Part shown: one piece after another, positions 25,450 to 34,127 of the stretch
How the letters are laid out: every line of letters starts with the position of its first letter
How positions within the stretch are numbered: position 1 is the first letter of the stretch
NCBI GenBank assembly: GCA_963747535.1
Contig: CAVVFX010000004.1
Location: 124,001 to 188,000, forward strand
Source of the DNA: CAVVFX01 sp963747535
GTDB taxonomy: Bacteria; Acidobacteriota; Terriglobia; Bryobacterales; Bryobacteraceae
Direction of reading: 5' to 3'
DNA length: 64,000 bases
Notes under the pieces: generated by a model
The model's input: only the letters and a program-made list of their open reading frames with translations
What the model was told of the DNA's origin: nothing
Database searches by the model: none
Position numbers and translations under genes: made by a program

Positions 25450-26826
25450 ATGAAAGAACCAGACGACAGATCGCGCCGTTGCTTTCTCAAGGCGAGCTCG
25501 ATGTTGGGCCTGGCAGTCGCGTTCAGACCGGCAACGAACGGCCAGGCATTTGCGAATTCGAAATCCAATCCTGCTCAGAAGGAGAACACTATGGCCCAGA
25601 CCAGTGCCACACAGGCAGCTGACAAGACGACTATTCGTCCGTTTCACGTGAAGGTTACAGCAGCAGAACTCACGGAACTGCGCAGGCGCATCAACTCGAC
25701 AAGATGGCCTGATCGGGAAACCGTCACGGATGAATCGCAAGGCGTGCCGCTTGCGACAATTCAGGAACTTGCCCGCTATTGGGCGACAGACTACGATTGG
25801 CGCAAGTGCGAAATGAAACTGAACGCCCTTCCGCAATTCATCACCGAGATCGATGGACTGGACATTCATTTCATTCACGTTCGTTCGCAACATGAAAATG
25901 CGTTGCCGCTGATCGTCACGCACGGATGGCCCGGCTCAGTCGTCGAGCAGCTAAAAATTATCGATCCACTTACGAATCCTACGGCACATGGAGGGAGCGC
26001 ATCGGACGCCTTCCATCTGGTGATTCCGTCGCTACCGGGGTTCGGTTTTTCAGCAAGGCCGACGACTGTCGGCTGGGGTGCTGAGCGCACCGCGCGCGCT
26101 TGGGTCGTGTTGATGCAGCGCCTCGGTTACACGCAATTCGTGGCACAAGGCGGCGACCTGGGTGCGGGCGTTTGTACGGCGATGGCCAAACAGGCGCCTG
26201 CGGAGTTACTGGCCATTCACACCAACTTTCCGGGAACAATTCCACCTGACATCGCGAAATCGCTGCCGGTCGGCGACCCACCGCCATCCAGTCTCTCCGC
26301 CGACGAAAGTCGCGCTTACAAGCAGCTCACAGTACTGTTTGCGAAGCGACGCGCCTACGCACAGATGATGGCGACGCGCCCGCAGGCATTATATGGATTG
26401 GCGGATTCGCCGGTCGGCCTCGCCGGCTGGATGTTTGACCACGGCGATGGTTACGACCAACCGGCGGCGGCGATGACCTCGGCCGTGCTCGGGCGAACGA
26501 TCAATGGATACTCCGCAGGCGACCTGACACGAGACGATGTACTCGACGACTTCACACTCTACTGGTTGACGAACACGGCGATTTCTGCGGCTCGGTTCTA
26601 TTGGGAACTCCACCTCAATCTTTACAACGCGGCCAATGTTTCCGTCCCAGCCGCCGTGAGCGTCTTTCCCGGCGAGAACTATCAAGCCCCGCGAAGTTGG
26701 ACGGAGCAGGCGTATCACAAACTCATCTACTACAACCGAGTAGACAGAGGCGGACACTATGCGGCCTGGGAACAGCCGCAACTGTTTTCGGAAGAGCTTC
26801 GCGCGGGCTTCAGATCACTGCGGTAG
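25450..26826 (+). CDS. Epoxide hydrolase paralogue with Tat signal
   Basis: A 458-residue protein. Residues 1-45 form a twin-arginine signal (RSRRCFLKASSMLGLAVAF), and residues from MAQTSATQ onward align closely with the cytoplasmic epoxide hydrolase of 16575. EHN domain, oxyanion HGWPGS, nucleophile Asp in AQGGDLGA (Trp of the first copy replaced by Leu) and His in RGGHYAAWEQP are present. AGGAG precedes ATG 25450. An internal ATG at 25591 with AGAAGGAG upstream would give a cytoplasmic form without the signal, so both forms may be made. The paralogues flank the RND pump and cytochrome genes, suggesting a duplicated and re-targeted enzyme. Confidence 0.9.
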   Translation: MKEPDDRSRRCFLKASSMLGLAVAFRPATNGQAFANSKSNPAQKENTMAQTSATQAADKTTIRPFHVKVTAAELTELRRRINSTRWPDRETVTDESQGVPLATIQELARYWATDYDWRKCEMKLNALPQFITEIDGLDIHFIHVRSQHENALPLIVTHGWPGSVVEQLKIIDPLTNPTAHGGSASDAFHLVIPSLPGFGFSARPTTVGWGAERTARAWVVLMQRLGYTQFVAQGGDLGAGVCTAMAKQAPAELLAIHTNFPGTIPPDIAKSLPVGDPPPSSLSADESRAYKQLTVLFAKRRAYAQMMATRPQALYGLADSPVGLAGWMFDHGDGYDQPAAAMTSAVLGRTINGYSAGDLTRDDVLDDFTLYWLTNTAISAARFYWELHLNLYNAANVSVPAAVSVFPGENYQAPRSWTEQAYHKLIYYNRVDRGGHYAAWEQPQLFSEELRAGFRSLR

Positions 26827-26913
26827 TGCCCGGAAGAGAATCCAGATGACACGGCGGCCCTCATCAAGGAGTTCCTCGCTGGTTAAGGCGGACACCTAAA
26901 GGAGATGAATCTT

Positions 26914-28368
26914 ATGAATGCACCGGAAAGCTTCGATGTCCTCGTTTTGGGCGGCGGCACTGCCGGCAAATTGGCGGCCTGGACGATGGCTAAAGAAGGA
27001 AGGCGGACCGCCGTGGTCGATCGGAAGTATATCGGCGGATCGTGCCCGAACATTGCCTGCCTGCCGAGCAAGAATGTCATTTATTCCGCCAAGGTCGCCT
27101 CGCTCGTTGGGAGGCAGCGGGAGTTCGGGATCGAGACCGGGCCAATCGCCATCGACATGGCGGGAGTTTACGCGCGCAAGCGCGATATGGTGGACGGCAT
27201 CGTCCAGGTTCATCTCGACCAATATCGCGCGGCCTTGGACAAACAGCGCGGTGATGAGCTCATCTTCGGCGAAGGTACATTTGTCGCGCCTCGCACCGTT
27301 CACGTCGCATTGCGCGATGGTGGCGAACGTACGCTGACCGCGGAACGCGTGTTCGTGAACCTCGGAAGCCGCGCGGCCATACCCGACACGCCCGGCCTGC
27401 GCGAGGCCAAGCCACTGACCCACATCCAAGCACTGGACTTGCAGCGGCGTCCCGAGCACCTGATCGTCTTGGGAGGCGGCTACGTCGGCCTGGAGCTCAG
27501 TCAGGCTCTGCGCAGACTGGGAAGCCGCGTAACGCTGATCTCCCGCGACTCGCAACTCGCCTCCAACGAAGATGACGACATTTCGCTAGCGATTCTGCAA
27601 CTGTTCCGGGACGAAGGCATCGATGTGATGTTAGAAACCGACGTGCTCGGTGTCAGTGGCCTTTCGGGACGACACACGAGTCTTCAACTCCAAGGTGGCG
27701 AGGGCCCCCGAACCGTGGAGGGAAGCGACATACTCGTCGCGCTTGGACGCACGCCTAGCAGGAGCGGCATCGGGCTCGAGAAGGCGGGGATCGAGGTCAC
27801 CGAAAAGGGACACATCCGCGTGAACGATCGGCTGGAAACAACCGCCGCGAACGTCTGGGCGATGGGAGATTGCGCGGGCAGCCCATACTTCACGCACGTA
27901 TCGGAGGACGACTTTGCCATCATTCATGAAAACCTGAACGGAGGCCGGCGCAGCACGCGGGACCGCCTGGTTCCGTCCTGCGTCTTCATCGATCCGGAAC
28001 TGGCGCGTGTCGGCCTCAACGAGTCGCAGGCGCGGGAACGTGGCTTAGCCTACCGTGTGGCGTCCGTGCCAGTCATTTCCGACTGGCGGCCCTGGACCAT
28101 TTCTGAGAAACGTGGGTTCATGAAGGCCCTCATCGACGCACGTAGTGACCGGATTCTCGGATTCACGGCGTTCGGGCCGGAGGCCGGCGAACTTATGGGT
28201 ACGGTTCAACTCGCGATGCTGGCGGGCCTGCCGTATACGACTTTGCGGGACGCAATGTTTGCGCATCCGACGATGACGGAAGGGCTGAGGGTCTTGTTCA
28301 TGAGCGTGCCCGAACGTCTGGAGAACCATGCTGAGCAACTCCAACACGCGGGAACGGCCGCGGATTGA
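26914..28368 (+). CDS. Mercuric-reductase-like FAD/NAD disulfide oxidoreductase
   Basis: A 484-residue flavoprotein of the pyridine nucleotide-disulfide family. FAD site VLVLGGGTAGKLAAW at 7-21, redox-active pair in GGSCPNIACLPSK (Cys-x4-Cys), NAD site HLIVLGGGYVGLELSQALRR, FAD ribose motif NVWAMGDCAGSPYFTH, and C-terminal dyad in FAHPTMTEGL. There is no HMA domain and no C-terminal Cys pair, so true mercuric reduction is unlikely; dihydrolipoamide dehydrogenase-like or soluble reductase activity fits better. ATG 26914 has GGAG nine bases upstream; an ATG at 26905 lies too close to it. It is the last gene of the plus-strand series. Confidence 0.88.
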   Translation: MNAPESFDVLVLGGGTAGKLAAWTMAKEGRRTAVVDRKYIGGSCPNIACLPSKNVIYSAKVASLVGRQREFGIETGPIAIDMAGVYARKRDMVDGIVQVHLDQYRAALDKQRGDELIFGEGTFVAPRTVHVALRDGGERTLTAERVFVNLGSRAAIPDTPGLREAKPLTHIQALDLQRRPEHLIVLGGGYVGLELSQALRRLGSRVTLISRDSQLASNEDDDISLAILQLFRDEGIDVMLETDVLGVSGLSGRHTSLQLQGGEGPRTVEGSDILVALGRTPSRSGIGLEKAGIEVTEKGHIRVNDRLETTAANVWAMGDCAGSPYFTHVSEDDFAIIHENLNGGRRSTRDRLVPSCVFIDPELARVGLNESQARERGLAYRVASVPVISDWRPWTISEKRGFMKALIDARSDRILGFTAFGPEAGELMGTVQLAMLAGLPYTTLRDAMFAHPTMTEGLRVLFMSVPERLENHAEQLQHAGTAAD

Positions 28369-28480
28369 GCCGAAGACCGACAAAGGTACGCTGAGCGTGC
28401 CCGATAGCCTACGTCTTCACTGGCCGGAGAACCGCTGAGGCGGGCCTGTAGCTATTCTCTGCGTGCACAGTTGCGACTTG

Positions 28481-28830
28481 TTATGGCACACCCCCGCTTC
28501 GCCAGTCCACCAGTCCCTTCCAGGCGACGCTGTTCGTCGGATGCTGATGAGCTTGGCGAGGAGCGCAGCTCAACGTGCGGCCGTCAGCCCAACGTCGTTG
28601 ACGCAAGGCTAACGGTTGCACGCCCACCATTGCCAGCGTTTTGGCCACGCCAAGGCGATTCAGGATGAGAGTGACGTTCGGGCTGACCTGGATGCCGGCG
28701 CCTTCTTCGCGTATCTCCTGCACTTGCTCGTACACGTGTACACCCGAGCCCGCCCGCAACATAGACAAAGCGCGGCAAGTCCCCCGATCCCGCCACCGTT
28801 TACTGCGACGGAAATCTGGCCGATCTCCGG
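28481..28830 (-). pseudogene. Frameshifted N-terminal remnant of FAD monooxygenase
   Basis: Two minus-strand frames together give the start of a salicylate-hydroxylase-like FAD monooxygenase. One frame reads ISVAVNGGGIGGLAAL (the GxGxxG dinucleotide motif, near 28780-28830). After a frameshift the next reads GVHVYEQVQEIREEGAGIQV and NVTLILNRLGVAKTLAMVGVQPLALRQRRW, the conserved continuation of the family. About 110 codons remain; the catalytic and C-terminal domains are absent. It is the last piece of the minus-strand oxidoreductase cassette starting at 31249. Confidence 0.8.
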
Positions 28831-28980
28831 TTCCGGTCCCGGCCTTTTGGATCTGATGAATGACGAATCCATGGATGCTCCCCCTGGCGGTATTGGCGCC
28901 ACCAGGTTGTCTGGAAGCGACTGCACCGATCCCAGGCGGGAGGTGCCCGCCCCAGGCGTTCAATGGCTTCGGCGGTCCAG

Positions 28981-29376
28981 TCAGGATCGACTTGCGAACG
29001 CGGCAGTCGGACCACCGGCAGAGCCGGCCTCATCCCCGAGCTCCATTTCTGCGATAAGACCGCTATTCATAGTGAATACGTGGAGAACTTCGCTGTCGGA
29101 TAGAACATCCCCCTGGAGGTTCTTGACAAGTTGGTGCACCCTGACGCGGACCTTGCCTCCGTCTTCCTCGGTGATTGCCAGCGGTTCGACAAGGCCATTG
29201 AACTCGCCCCATTGTCGGGTCCAATAGGCGCGGATCTGTTCCTTTCCAACAACTCTCCCGCCTTCCGAAGCCTTGGGCCAGTTCACGTCTTCGGTCATCA
29301 GTGCCAATGCACCGTCGATGTCCCGCCTGTTGAATGCGGCGTACGCCTTTTCAATAAGGGCCTTCGTGCCTTCCAT
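28981..29376 (-). CDS. NTF2/SnoaL-like protein
   Basis: A 131-residue small alpha+beta barrel protein. The opening KALIEKAYAAFNRRDIDGALALMTEDVNW is the classic SnoaL-like pattern, followed by GKEQIRAYWTRQW and the strand-rich half VRVRVHQLVKNLQGDVLSDSEVLHVFTM. Such proteins are binding folds or cyclase/isomerase-like enzymes; the function is not predictable. It lies 62 bp downstream of an SDR gene in the TetR-controlled cassette. A truncated copy of the same gene is found at 40779-40945. Confidence 0.82.
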   Translation of the reverse strand: MEGTKALIEKAYAAFNRRDIDGALALMTEDVNWPKASEGGRVVGKEQIRAYWTRQWGEFNGLVEPLAITEEDGGKVRVRVHQLVKNLQGDVLSDSEVLHVFTMNSGLIAEMELGDEAGSAGGPTAAFASRS

Positions 29377-29438
29377 ACAACCTCCTGTTACGCTTGCTAT
29401 TGCGACTCGCCTGCTGCGAAAGACGGCTCATCTGCACC

Positions 29439-30314
29439 TTATGCCCGAACCGGAGTCGCTCCGGCCATTCGCTCTATCCACGCCGCAATCGTTTTCTTCG
29501 GCTCGCCCATCGCCGCATTGGACACGCCCTCCCACGCTTCCCACGTCGCCAGGCGTTCTCGATACGCGTCCCGTGCCCTCGGCAAAATCGAGTTGCCCAG
29601 TCCGAGTCGCAGAGGTGGATTGTCCGCATCCACGAGCTTCAGTATGGCTTCTGCCGTCGCCTCCGGGTCACCCCGCTCCATGTTGGCAAGGCGCGTCAGA
29701 AATTGCTTCCGGAACTCTGCATACGGTTCCAGAGCATCTGCGATCTGTGCAGACTTGCCAAATTCGGTTGCGTAAGCTCCCGGCTCAACCAGCGTCACAT
29801 TGATGCCGAAGGGCCTCACCTCCTGCGCCAACGATTCATGCAGTGCTTCCACCGCCCATTTGGTGGCACAGTAGAAGCCGATGAGCGGAAGCGCCGTGAT
29901 CCCAAGACCGCTCGAAACGCCGAGGATGTGTCCGCTGCCTTGCTTCCGCAGCAGGGGCAGAGCTGATCGCAGCACCCGAACCATCCCGAGGTAGTTTACA
30001 TCGAACAAGTCGCGAATCTGTTGGTCGCTCGCCTCCTCGGTGGCTGCGAACAGGCTCGTGCCGGCGTTGTTCACCATAACATCCAGTCTGCCGAAATGCT
30101 CGTACGCCTGCTGAAGAACTTGGGGCACCTGCACCGAATTCGTCACATCGAGGGCCAACGGAAAGGCCGCGTCTCCGAAGTGCTCTTTAAGGTCCGCGAT
30201 GTCTTCCAGCTTGCGCGCGGTGGCAGTGACTTTATCTCCGCGTTTGAGCGCGGCCTCAGCCCAGATGCGGCCGAAACCGCGAGACGCGCCGGTGATGAAC
30301 CATATCTTTTTCAT
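29439..30314 (-). CDS. Short-chain dehydrogenase/reductase (SDR)
   Basis: A 291-residue NAD(P)-dependent oxidoreductase. Cofactor motif ITGASRGFGR at the N-terminus, NNAG (VMVNNAGTSLFA), catalytic Ser in VSSGLGITA and YCATK as the YxxxK dyad. The long C-terminal tail (residues 230-291) is typical of the classical subgroup often annotated as 3-oxoacyl-ACP reductase-like oxidoreductases. ATG 30314 has AGGAG five bases upstream. It starts 30 bp after the NAD-dependent epimerase-like gene stop, so it belongs to the same operon. Confidence 0.9.
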   Translation of the reverse strand: MKKIWFITGASRGFGRIWAEAALKRGDKVTATARKLEDIADLKEHFGDAAFPLALDVTNSVQVPQVLQQAYEHFGRLDVMVNNAGTSLFAATEEASDQQIRDLFDVNYLGMVRVLRSALPLLRKQGSGHILGVSSGLGITALPLIGFYCATKWAVEALHESLAQEVRPFGINVTLVEPGAYATEFGKSAQIADALEPYAEFRKQFLTRLANMERGDPEATAEAILKLVDADNPPLRLGLGNSILPRARDAYRERLATWEAWEGVSNAAMGEPKKTIAAWIERMAGATPVRA

Positions 30315-30343
30315 ATTGACTCCTCTCAAACTTGTGACTTTGT

Positions 30344-31249
30344 TCAGACCTCCGCATAACGCATGTTTCCGAGATCGGTGAGAAGGTCAGGACCGGTCGG
30401 CTTCCAGCCCAGCTTTGCTCGTGTCTGGGCGCTCGAAGTCTGCGCGTCCCATCCCGCGAAGAGTCCGAGGAAACCAAAATGCTCCTGGGCCTGCTCCGGT
30501 GCGATAGAAATGACAGGCACGTTCAGCCCGCGGCCGATAGCGGTGGCAATGTCTTTCAACGGCACACCCTCTTCGGCGACCGCGTGGTACCGGGCTCCTG
30601 CCGCCCCTTTCTCCAGCGCGAGCCGATAAAGCCGCGCAAGATCCTCTACGTGCGCCGCAGGCCAGCGATTCAGCCCATCGCCGACGTATGCTGAGACACC
30701 CTTGGCACGCGCTATGGCGATCAGCGGGGTAACGAGCCCTTGTTTCACCGTGTCGTGAACCTGCGGCAAGCGCATTACCGAGGAGTGCACGCCGTGCTCC
30801 AGGAGTGACATGGCAGTCCCCTCCGACACGCGAGGATAGGTGGGGGAAGGCGCAATCGGGGGATCGTCCTCGGTAGCGGCGCGGCCTTGGGCTACTCCGA
30901 CGCCCGAGGTCACGATGAGCGGTCGGCTGGAACCCTGTAGCACGGCGCCGATGGTTTCGATTGCACGTTTGTCGAGCTCGCAGTTTTCCGTGAATCTCGT
31001 CCAATCGTGCCGGAAATGCTGAAAGCGCTGAAAAGCTGTGTGAATCACGGCGTCGGAAGCGGCAGCTCCTGTGCGCAGGCTTTGCAGATCTTCCAGATCA
31101 CCTCGTTGTATCTGGGCCCCGGCGGCGGCCAGAGACTGGGCACCCGCATCGCTGCGCGCAAGTCCTAGCACCTGGTGGCCGGCGTTGATGAGTTCCGGGA
31201 CGATCCTGGAACCGATGAAACCTGTGGAGCCCGTAACGAAAACGCGCAT
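30344..31249 (-). CDS. NAD-dependent epimerase/dehydratase family protein
   Basis: A 301-residue extended SDR. The N-terminus MRVFVTGSTGFIGSRIVPEL carries the TGxxGxxG nucleotide motif, followed by the SDR-extended pattern (DAVIHTAFQ, then LIVTSGVGVAQG); the classical YxxxK is replaced by PRVSEGTA, so this is an atypical member. The frame is open into the antisense of the TetR gene, but ATG 31249 begins the recognisable domain. It is divergent from a TetR regulator gene (31364) with an operator palindrome in between. It is the first gene of a three-gene cassette plus remnant. Confidence 0.87.
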   Translation of the reverse strand: MRVFVTGSTGFIGSRIVPELINAGHQVLGLARSDAGAQSLAAAGAQIQRGDLEDLQSLRTGAAASDAVIHTAFQRFQHFRHDWTRFTENCELDKRAIETIGAVLQGSSRPLIVTSGVGVAQGRAATEDDPPIAPSPTYPRVSEGTAMSLLEHGVHSSVMRLPQVHDTVKQGLVTPLIAIARAKGVSAYVGDGLNRWPAAHVEDLARLYRLALEKGAAGARYHAVAEEGVPLKDIATAIGRGLNVPVISIAPEQAQEHFGFLGLFAGWDAQTSSAQTRAKLGWKPTGPDLLTDLGNMRYAEV

Positions 31250-31316
31250 ATAAACCTCGTTGATCTCTTTCCGGATGGCATTGACGCGCCGTCCCGATCT
31301 CGATAAAGTGGACAGT

Positions 31317-31344
31317 GTCTCCGAATAAATAGATAATCGGAGAC
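31317..31344. promoter_or_regulatory. TetR operator: GTCTCCGA-N12-TCGGAGAC
   Basis: A perfect 8-bp inverted repeat (31317-31324 and 31337-31344) lies midway between the divergent epimerase and TetR genes. A further half-site (TCTCCGG at 31347-31353) forms an overlapping GGAGA-N3-TCTCC palindrome. Position and symmetry fit binding of the TetR protein encoded at 31364 to both promoters. Confidence 0.8.
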
Positions 31345-31363
31345 GGTCTCCGGTTGCAAGATT

Positions 31364-31954
31364 TTGGGAAATAAGAAAAGGCTCGCCCAACCCGCTCAGC
31401 GAAAGCCGCGAACGGACGCTCGGCGCAACCGCGAGCGCATTCTCGAAGTGGCGAAGAGTGCTTTTACCTGCCACGGGGCGGATGCCAGTCTGGACGACAT
31501 CGCGAAGCAAGCGGGTGTAGGCGCCGGCACTTTGTACCGCCATTTCCCTACACGGGACGCACTGATCGAAGCCGTCTATCGGAGTGAGGTGGAAAAGCTG
31601 GCTGAGGCAGCGCACGGATTCACGGCTGCGATGCCTCCGGTCGAGGCCCTGCGTGCCTGGTTGCTCTTGTTTGTCGATTATATTGCAGCGAAGCACATCA
31701 TTGCGTCCGCTCTCAACAGTGTCGCCGGAGGTCCTTCCAGGCTCTATAAGGGATCTCGCAGCCTGGTCCGCGGAGCAATCGAAGAGTTGGTGAAGCACGC
31801 AAAAAAGAGTGGCGATCTGCGAAGAGATGTCGATGCCTCCGATCTGCTTGGGGCCGTGATCGGCGTCTCCTATGTGAGCTCCGGCGGCGATTGGCAGCAA
31901 AGCGCCAGGAGACTCGTGGACATACTGATCGCGGGTTCTCGAACGGTTAAGTAG
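31364..31954 (+). CDS. TetR/AcrR-family transcriptional regulator
   Basis: A 196-residue repressor. N-terminal HTH at about 20-65 (RERILEVAKSAFTCHGADAS, then DIAKQAGVGAGTLYRHFPTR) is the standard TetR pattern, and the remainder is the helical ligand-binding domain. The start is TTG at 31364. It is divergent from the epimerase/SDR/SnoaL cassette, with an 8-bp perfect inverted repeat 20 bp upstream of its start, so it probably represses both itself and that cassette. The inducer is unknown. Confidence 0.92.
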   Translation: MGNKKRLAQPAQRKPRTDARRNRERILEVAKSAFTCHGADASLDDIAKQAGVGAGTLYRHFPTRDALIEAVYRSEVEKLAEAAHGFTAAMPPVEALRAWLLLFVDYIAAKHIIASALNSVAGGPSRLYKGSRSLVRGAIEELVKHAKKSGDLRRDVDASDLLGAVIGVSYVSSGGDWQQSARRLVDILIAGSRTVK

Positions 31955-32054
31955 ACAGCGTTTCAAATCCACTCTCGGGAAATATACGCCGCGAATTCAT
32001 GTTGGCCGAAGAGCCGCGAAGCCAAAACGCAATGCCCCACAAGTCAGTTCGTCG

Positions 32055-33035
32055 TTAAGTTTGCCGGTCCGCTGTGGCTTTAATGAAGCGTTCAGAGAGG
32101 AACGAGCCGACCTGCTGAAGCGCCTGTTTAGACGCGCTCAGCTGGCCGACGGAGCCCAGGAAGCCGTGTACCATGCCCTCCCAGACATCAAGCTGCACGT
32201 CCACTCCGGCCGCCAGAGCTCGGTCGACAAAACGGACTGAGTCATCGAGCAGCACTTCGTCGTCACCGACGTGGACACGAACGGGCGGAAGGCCAGTCAA
32301 ATACGCGTAGAGCGGCGAGGCAGCGGGATCGCTGGAATCGGCTCCATTCAGATAGGACTGCACCAGTTCGGTTGCCTGGGATCGAGTAAAGTAAGGATCT
32401 GCTGCCGCGCGCGTCGTCCAGCTTGTTCCTGAGAGCGAAAGGTCCGTTACTGGGGACAGTGCAACTCCGGCGACGGGAACCACCTGATTGTTATCCTGAG
32501 ACGCCTTCACCGAGAGAAGGAGCCCGAGAGCCAAAGTCCCGCCTGCCGAGTCACCGGTGACGGCGATCTTTTTGTAACCAAGCTCGCCTAAGCCGGCATA
32601 GCAAGTGCGCACATCCTCCGAAGCTGCCGGAAACGGATGTTCGGGGGCGAGACGATATTCGGGTGTAAATGCAATCGCGCCGGCATGCTTCGCCAGGTGC
32701 CCAACCAGATTGCGAAAAGCCTTTGCCGAGCCCCAGTTGAACCAGCCACCATGAATGTGGAGGACCACCGCGTCGGGCTGGGCGTCCTTCGGCTTCGACC
32801 ACCATCCCGGAACACCGCCCACGGCGCCGGCTTCAAAAGTCACGTTTTCGGGAACGGCGACGTGCTCCATGATGGCATCAAAAGGCTCGCGCGCTGCAGT
32901 TCCCCGCAAGCGTCCTTTGTTTGGTTCGACGATGGCGCGCATCGCAGCCATCGCCATATTGTCGGCCGTGCTGATGGGATGGAACACGGTTGCGCTTCGT
33001 TGGGTGAAGCTATGGTCTTCAAGAGATGTCGTCAT
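32055..33035 (-). CDS. Alpha/beta hydrolase, HSL (hormone-sensitive lipase) family
   Basis: A 326-residue esterase-like enzyme. Oxyanion motif HIHGGWF at about 100, nucleophile Ser in VTGDSAGGTLALGL at about 170, acid residue in VHVGDDEVLLDDS near 265, and His in WEGMVHGFLG near 295 complete the triad. ATG 33035 has GAGGAG eight bases upstream; the longer frame overlaps the neighbouring NmrA gene. It is the last gene of a six-gene minus-strand unit that begins at 36792 opposite an AraC regulator, and would hydrolyse short esters or lactones. Confidence 0.9.
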   Translation of the reverse strand: MTTSLEDHSFTQRSATVFHPISTADNMAMAAMRAIVEPNKGRLRGTAAREPFDAIMEHVAVPENVTFEAGAVGGVPGWWSKPKDAQPDAVVLHIHGGWFNWGSAKAFRNLVGHLAKHAGAIAFTPEYRLAPEHPFPAASEDVRTCYAGLGELGYKKIAVTGDSAGGTLALGLLLSVKASQDNNQVVPVAGVALSPVTDLSLSGTSWTTRAAADPYFTRSQATELVQSYLNGADSSDPAASPLYAYLTGLPPVRVHVGDDEVLLDDSVRFVDRALAAGVDVQLDVWEGMVHGFLGSVGQLSASKQALQQVGSFLSERFIKATADRQT

Positions 33036-33085
33036 TGAGTTTCTCCTCGGTGTACGCCGTTCGGGACGGCCTGTTCTGCGGCAGC

Positions 33086-33964
33086 TCACGCTGCGGCCCA
33101 CTTCCTCGCTAGTTCCTCAGCGAAGCTGCTGTACGTTCTTGGCTGGCGCCCAAGCAAGGTAGCAAAGCGCGCAGTCTGGTCCTCCGTGTTGCTGAATCCG
33201 CGCTCGACGAAACCTTGGTACATGACCCGAAGATCGTAGGCCAGCCAACGCGGGCTGCCTTTTTCCCGCAGCTGCGTTTCAAAGCCGTCGAAATCTGCAT
33301 GTCCTGCATAAGCGATTTTTTTCCGCAGTAACTTCGACCATGTGGCTGCCGCATCCGGACCACGCAACATCTCTGACGAAACCAAGTCGTACGTTTTTCC
33401 GTTGTGGCCTTCTTCTGTTAGCGATATGGCGGCCGCCTCTGCAAGATCGCGAATATCCACCACAGCCAGGCCCTCGTTCCCCACGGGAATCGGATATACG
33501 CCGAGTTCGGTTAACTCACGCTTGAGCCGGAGCTCATTCTGAGAGAAGTACGCTGGCCGCAGAATCGTGAATGGCATCCCGCCTGCACGGATCGCTTGCT
33601 CGACCGCATACTTATTAGCGAAATGCGGCACCTCGAGAAACTGATCCGCCTTATAGACAGAGACGTACGTCACTTGTTTCAGGCCGGCCTTTTTTGCCAA
33701 GCCATAAGCAGTGAGAGCTTGCGCTAACTCGACGGGGACATTCTCCCCGCCAATCAGCAGGAATAGCTTGTCAACTCCCTTGATCGCTTCTCCTACCGAG
33801 ACCGGATCACTCAAATCGCCGACAGCCATCTCCATTGCGTCAGGAATCCGATCCGGCTTGCGCTGCTTGCGGGTGAAAGCCCGTACCTCCGCTCCGCGCT
33901 GACGAAGCGCTTTGACTAGTTCACTGCCTACCTTACCCGTTGCGCCGATAACAAGAACCTTCAT
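33086..33964 (-). CDS. NmrA-like NAD(P)H-binding protein
   Basis: A 292-residue atypical SDR. MKVLVIGATGKVGSELVKAL is the Rossmann start, followed by AVGDLSDPVSVGEAIKGVDKLFLL and the C-terminal substrate region with FTILRPAYFSQNEL and VDIRDLAEAA. The catalytic tyrosine motif is not kept, as in NmrA or quinone-oxidoreductase (YtfG-like) proteins. ATG 33964 follows AGGGAG. It lies 50 bp upstream of the esterase gene in the AraC-linked operon. Confidence 0.88.
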   Translation of the reverse strand: MKVLVIGATGKVGSELVKALRQRGAEVRAFTRKQRKPDRIPDAMEMAVGDLSDPVSVGEAIKGVDKLFLLIGGENVPVELAQALTAYGLAKKAGLKQVTYVSVYKADQFLEVPHFANKYAVEQAIRAGGMPFTILRPAYFSQNELRLKRELTELGVYPIPVGNEGLAVVDIRDLAEAAAISLTEEGHNGKTYDLVSSEMLRGPDAAATWSKLLRKKIAYAGHADFDGFETQLREKGSPRWLAYDLRVMYQGFVERGFSNTEDQTARFATLLGRQPRTYSSFAEELARKWAAA

Positions 33965-34127
33965 TGTTTTCTCCCTTCGCGGCATCTTGCCGCTCCCGAA
34001 GTTGATACGAATTCAAGCTGGGCCTCCCAATCTTCCGAGACCACACGAGCCATCAAACGCTATGGCGGAGGCTGTCGAAATGCAAAGCGGCGCTGATAGA
34101 TGTTGACGACTCATTGGGCCTGCAAAG

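Noticed and set aside
26914..28368. True mercuric reductase
   Set aside because: The HMA domain and the C-terminal Cys pair are absent, and no mer regulator or transport gene is nearby.
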